From Bacillota bacterium (GTDB taxonomy: Bacteria; Bacillota; Dethiobacteria; DTU022), in NCBI GenBank assembly GCA_033549065.1, contig JAWSUE010000004.1:1-64000 (forward strand): a stretch of DNA of 64,000 bases, given 5' to 3'. Made by a program: the position numbers and the translations under genes. Under the pieces are notes generated by a model that saw only the letters and a list, made by a program, of their open reading frames with translations, was not told the DNA's origin and searched no databases. How positions within the stretch are numbered: position 1 is the stretch's first letter; every line of letters starts with the position of its first letter. Of this stretch, positions 60,649 to 64,000 are shown piece by piece.

Positions 60649-62637
60649 TTATGCAAGCATTTTCTCTGCTTTTTCAACGATAGCCTCAGCACATATACCT
60701 CTTTTTTCCATAACTAATTCTCCGGGAGCTGACGCCCCAAAATCATCTACACCGATAAATTCTCCTCCCGGGCCGGCAATTTTTTCCCAACCCATAGGCA
60801 AAGCAGCCTCTACAACCAGTCTTTTCTGAACTGATTCCGGCAGCACAAGCTTTTGGTAATGTTTATCCTGGGCTATAAACAGTTCCCGGCAAACCATACT
60901 GACAACGCGGATCGAGTAACCCCTATCCTCCAAAACCTTCTTTGCCTTCAGGACCAGGTTAACTTCCGATCCGGAAGCAACTATTATCATATCCGGCTTA
61001 TCTGTTGTCTCCCTACTTAATATGTATCCACCTTTAAGAGCATCTTTACCTGTGCCGGCCAACTGCGGCAGATTCTGCCGGGATAAAATCAAGGCCGACG
61101 GTCCGCAACGCCGCTGCAGGATATGCAGCCATGCTGCCGCAGTTTCCGCCCCGTCAGCAGGCCTTAAGACATGCATATTGGGAATTGACCTCAGATTGGA
61201 AAGGTGTTCAACGGGTTGATGGGTGGGGCCATCTTCACCCACAGCAATACTATCATGTGTGTAAATAAAAACAACCGGAATACCCATTATAGCCGAGAGC
61301 CTGACCGCAGGTTTCATATAATCGAAGAAGACTAGGAAGGTCGATCCGTAAGGCCTTAATCCTCCATGCAGGGCAATTCCTGATAATACAGCCCCCATCG
61401 CATGCTCCCGAATACCGAAATGAATGTTGTTTCCAGCGGGTTCTCCTGCCTGAAAATCTCCAAAACCCTTCAGGCTGGTCTTAGTTGAAGCATTCAAGTC
61501 TGCTGAACCCCCGATCAGGTTTGGAATGTATTCTGCCAAAACCTGCATGATCTGACCGGAAGCGGAACGTGTTGCCATTTCTTTACCATCAAATTCCCAA
61601 AGCCGGGAATCATCAAGAAGTTCTTCAGGTACCTGCCCGGAAAACCATTTATTCCAGCTATCTGCAAGTTCCGGGTACTCTTCCCGATATCTAGAAAAGA
61701 GTTTGTCCCATTCCTCTTTTTCATTTTTGTGTTTCAGGTTAATTTCATTGAACAGGGTGTAGACTTCTTCCGGAACATAAAATTTAGGCTCCAGCGGCCA
61801 ACCAAGATTTTTCTTGGCCAGTTCTGCCTCTTCCTTACCCAGGGGAGCCCCGTGCACATCAGCAGTGCCCTGCTTGTTAGGAGCTCCGTAACCTATTTGG
61901 GTTCTGACCATAATGAGACTGGGCTTATTGTTTTCTTTCTTGGCCATTGCCAAAGCTTCAGTAATCAGGTCAATCCGGTTGCCATCTTCAACCTGTAAAA
62001 CCTGCCAGCCGTATGCTCTAAACCGGAGACCGGTATCTTCAGTAAATGCCAGGTCCGTGCTGCCATCTATGGTAATTTTATTATCATCATAAAGGCAAAT
62101 TAGTTTCCCCAATCCAAGATGGCCGGCCAGCGAGGCAGCTTCAGACGTTACCCCCTCCATCATGCAGCCATCACTGGAGAGGACATAAGTATAATGATCA
62201 ATCAGTGTATACCCCGGCCGGTTAAATTCTGCTGCCAGTCTTCTTTCTGCAATGGCCATTCCCACCGCATTGGCAAAACCCTGGCCTAAAGGTCCGGTAG
62301 TTGTTTCAACACCTGGAGTGTATCCATATTCGGGGTGGCCTGGGGTTTTACTCCCCCACTGCCTGAAATTTTTTATTTCCTCCAGGGGAAGAGCATATCC
62401 TGACAGGTGGAGGAGCCCGTAAAGCAGCATCGAACCATGTCCTGCTGAAAGAACGAAACGGTCACGGTCAACCCAATCCGGACAATCGGGGCAATGCTTC
62501 AGATGGTGTTTCCAGAGAGTATAGCCTACAGCTGCCGCTCCCATGGGAAGTCCGGGATGTCCTGAGTTAGCTTTTTCAACTGCATCAACCGCTAAAAACC
62601 GGATTGTATTTACAGCCACTTGATCAATATTGTTCAA
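60649..62637 (-). CDS. tkt: Transketolase
   Basis: 662 residues. [20 protein letters not shown], then [18 protein letters not shown], the thiamine-diphosphate motif [20 protein letters not shown] and ending with DDNKITIDG, the catalytic His/Glu region [20 protein letters not shown], and [17 protein letters not shown]. Single chain of normal length. Transfers two-carbon units between pentose, triose and tetrose phosphates. Start is TTG with a GGAG site. It is third in a leftward series, after the SLC13-type and lipoprotein genes. Confidence 0.97.
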   Translation of the reverse strand: MNNIDQVAVNTIRFLAVDAVEKANSGHPGLPMGAAAVGYTLWKHHLKHCPDCPDWVDRDRFVLSAGHGSMLLYGLLHLSGYALPLEEIKNFRQWGSKTPGHPEYGYTPGVETTTGPLGQGFANAVGMAIAERRLAAEFNRPGYTLIDHYTYVLSSDGCMMEGVTSEAASLAGHLGLGKLICLYDDNKITIDGSTDLAFTEDTGLRFRAYGWQVLQVEDGNRIDLITEALAMAKKENNKPSLIMVRTQIGYGAPNKQGTADVHGAPLGKEEAELAKKNLGWPLEPKFYVPEEVYTLFNEINLKHKNEKEEWDKLFSRYREEYPELADSWNKWFSGQVPEELLDDSRLWEFDGKEMATRSASGQIMQVLAEYIPNLIGGSADLNASTKTSLKGFGDFQAGEPAGNNIHFGIREHAMGAVLSGIALHGGLRPYGSTFLVFFDYMKPAVRLSAIMGIPVVFIYTHDSIAVGEDGPTHQPVEHLSNLRSIPNMHVLRPADGAETAAAWLHILQRRCGPSALILSRQNLPQLAGTGKDALKGGYILSRETTDKPDMIIVASGSEVNLVLKAKKVLEDRGYSIRVVSMVCRELFIAQDKHYQKLVLPESVQKRLVVEAALPMGWEKIAGPGGEFIGVDDFGASAPGELVMEKRGICAEAIVEKAEKMLA

Positions 62638-62655
62638 TTTCCAAACACTCCTTCT

Positions 62656-63306
62656 TTATGGATTACCAATGACTATCATTTCTACGTCCAGGGCAATGTA
62701 ATCGCTTAGCCCGCCAGTCACAGCGCTCTCCTGTTGTTTGCCAAAAATAATTGTATTAATAATTACTTTGAAACCCTGTTGTTCATCAGATTGATTTACA
62801 ATCACTTCACGGATACCTTCCTCACCGGACTCTAACATAAGGTCTTCAATATTAAATTCAAAGTAGATGTCAGACAACCACTCATTTTGTTCATAATATT
62901 CTACATCAAATGCCAGATTTACCCAATCCAGATCAAATACATCCGACTCTTCAACGAACCAGATCAGCCGGCCGGTATAAGCATATTCTTCGGTAAACTC
63001 AGCAATAAATCCAATATCGGATACAAAAAGATCCGGGCCAAGAATGACCTCTCCACTGGATAAACTTAGTTGGGCATGACTGATCCAGGGCCAATAGTAG
63101 TCAGAGATGATTGTCGCCGGAGGCTGATCAGGCTCACCAACTTCATCATTTTCATCTATTTCTACCTCTTCTACCTCAGGTTCTTCGTCAATCTCTTCTT
63201 CTGCCGGCGGACTTACCTGAGTAGGTTCAACTAGACATCCAATAAGCAAAATCATAAATATGGTGGTCAGCAAAAATACCATTAAAAAGCGGGTATTAAA
63301 TTTCAA
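62656..63306 (-). CDS. Acidic lipoprotein of unknown function
   Basis: 216 residues starting at TTG (GGAGGT site 9 nt upstream). Signal peptide with a lipobox ILLIGC at about residue 24, a Glu/Asp/Pro-rich linker (about 30-62) and a beta-rich globular domain (about 65-216) with many acidic and aromatic residues (FVEESDVFDLDWVNLAFDVE). The acidic linker resembles that of the VanY lipoprotein two genes downstream. No enzyme motif is seen. It lies 18 nt upstream of tkt. Confidence 0.75.
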   Translation of the reverse strand: MKFNTRFLMVFLLTTIFMILLIGCLVEPTQVSPPAEEEIDEEPEVEEVEIDENDEVGEPDQPPATIISDYYWPWISHAQLSLSSGEVILGPDLFVSDIGFIAEFTEEYAYTGRLIWFVEESDVFDLDWVNLAFDVEYYEQNEWLSDIYFEFNIEDLMLESGEEGIREVIVNQSDEQQGFKVIINTIIFGKQQESAVTGGLSDYIALDVEMIVIGNP

Positions 63307-63418
63307 TGCATTCCACCTCCCTCAATAATTCAGATCGTGAATTAAAAGCAATCTATTTAATATGTACAACTTAGTACTTTTTCGACACAAGCCATTTAGA
63401 ACCTTCACCCAGCAATTC

Positions 63419-64000
63419 CTAAAGCGGCCAGACAATCATTATCAGCGGAATAGCAACCAAAACAATAATTATTTCCAGAGGAAGACCCATCCGCCAGTAA
63501 TCACCAAATCTATATCCACCAGGACCCATCACCAAAGTGTTGGATTGATGCCCGATGGGGGTTAGAAAAGCACAGGAAGCTCCAATTGCAACGGCCATCA
63601 AGAAAGGATCTACCGAAAAACCGGAACCAACCGCAACGCTGATGGCAATTGGGGCCATTAACACTGCTGCTGCTGCATTGTTGACCAGATCCGAAAGAAA
63701 CATTGTGCCGACCAGGATTAGCGTAAGGGTAACCCAGGGCATGGCATTCCCGGAAGTATGCATAATTAATTCTGCAATCATACCGGCTCCCCCGGTGGTT
63801 TCAAGAGCCTGGCTAACCGGAATCATTGCTCCCAACAATACAATAACCGGCCAATCCACGCTTTCATAGATCTCCCTTAAAGAAATAAAACCGGCTAATA
63901 CCATAACCAGGGCTGCAGATGTAAAAGCGATCTGGATCGGAAGAAGTCCCGTTGCCGCAAGTGTTAAGGCTGCAGCGAATATCAGTATCCCCAGGAAAAC
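63419..64000 (-). CDS. SLC13-type anion/dicarboxylate permease, C-terminal part (runs off the window)
   Basis: The frame is open to the right edge, so only the last 193 residues or so are visible. SDLVNNAAAAVLMAPIAISVAV and GASCAFLTPIGHQSNTLVMGPGGYRFGDYWRMG are the second SNT-like motif and following helix of the SLC13/DASS (CitT, SAC1) family. Four or five membrane helices are seen. The N-terminal half and any TrkA-C domains lie outside. Confidence 0.88.
   Translation of the reverse strand, partial: VFLGILIFAAALTLAATGLLPIQIAFTSAALVMVLAGFISLREIYESVDWPVIVLLGAMIPVSQALETTGGAGMIAELIMHTSGNAMPWVTLTLILVGTMFLSDLVNNAAAAVLMAPIAISVAVGSGFSVDPFLMAVAIGASCAFLTPIGHQSNTLVMGPGGYRFGDYWRMGLPLEIIIVLVAIPLIMIVWPL

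Overview
The window looks like chromosome of a strictly anaerobic Bacillota (Clostridia or a close neighbour class). Several independent signs agree: a CodY regulator, a CIRCE (HrcA) operator in front of a small heat-shock gene, strong GGAGG ribosome binding sites with many TTG and GTG starts, a GEMM-I cyclic-di-GMP riboswitch, an FprA-type flavodiiron protein, and an HdrBCA-FlxDCBA gene set for flavin-based electron bifurcation. Two tRNA genes (Gly-TCC, Pro-TGG) encode their own CCA end. There is no CRISPR array, insertion sequence, prophage or rRNA operon. Species cannot be named from this evidence.

Layout. 0-7.4 kb: an envelope and signalling block. It has a c-di-GMP riboswitch upstream of a minimal M50 membrane protease, a secreted protein of unknown function, a membrane-bound NarL-type histidine kinase with its response regulator, and two paralogous membrane-anchored Ig-like proteins. 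7.5-12.5 kb: an amidohydrolase, an SDR dehydrogenase, an iron alcohol dehydrogenase and a LacI regulator, with two inverted copies of a LacI-type operator upstream of the dehydrogenase. 12.5-18.9 kb: YhfC-like membrane protein, lipid kinase, UPF0210 plus ACT pair, Na+ symporter, CIRCE-controlled Hsp20 and an SRPBCC protein. 19-26 kb: penicillin acylase homologue, PPi-type phosphofructokinase, and a GlcF/FAD-oxidase pair. 26-36.5 kb: a large NTPase-TPR-SARP regulator with small enzymes on either side, a GPH symporter, a PLP lyase, an FmdB zinc ribbon, and a decayed stretch with three gene remnants around a CodA-like amidohydrolase.

36.5-49.6 kb: flavodiiron protein, an independently transcribed large structured RNA of about 313 nt (37836-38148), a DUF2769 protein, a tocopherol-cyclase-family protein, larE, flavodoxin, rdgB-rph, lemA-M48, murI, codY and larCB, then a gamma carbonic anhydrase. 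LarB, LarC and LarE together would make the nickel-pincer cofactor; no larA is visible here. 49.7-56.1 kb: seven tightly coupled genes hdrB-hdrC-hdrA-flxD-flxC-flxB-flxA, predicted to couple NAD(H), ferredoxin and a thiol/disulfide pair. 56-64 kb: TtcA-like protein, a B12-binding-type radical SAM protein with a C-terminal STAS-like domain, DUF4870, a VanY-type lipoprotein, transketolase, an acidic lipoprotein and a truncated SLC13-type permease.

Best leads: the structured RNA at 37836-38148; the c-di-GMP switch with mutually exclusive helices and an anti-SD; a larB that appears to start at AUU or AUC; two near-identical 45-nt hairpin repeats 27 kb apart; a second short repeat family that sits at stop codons; and the radical SAM-STAS fusion.
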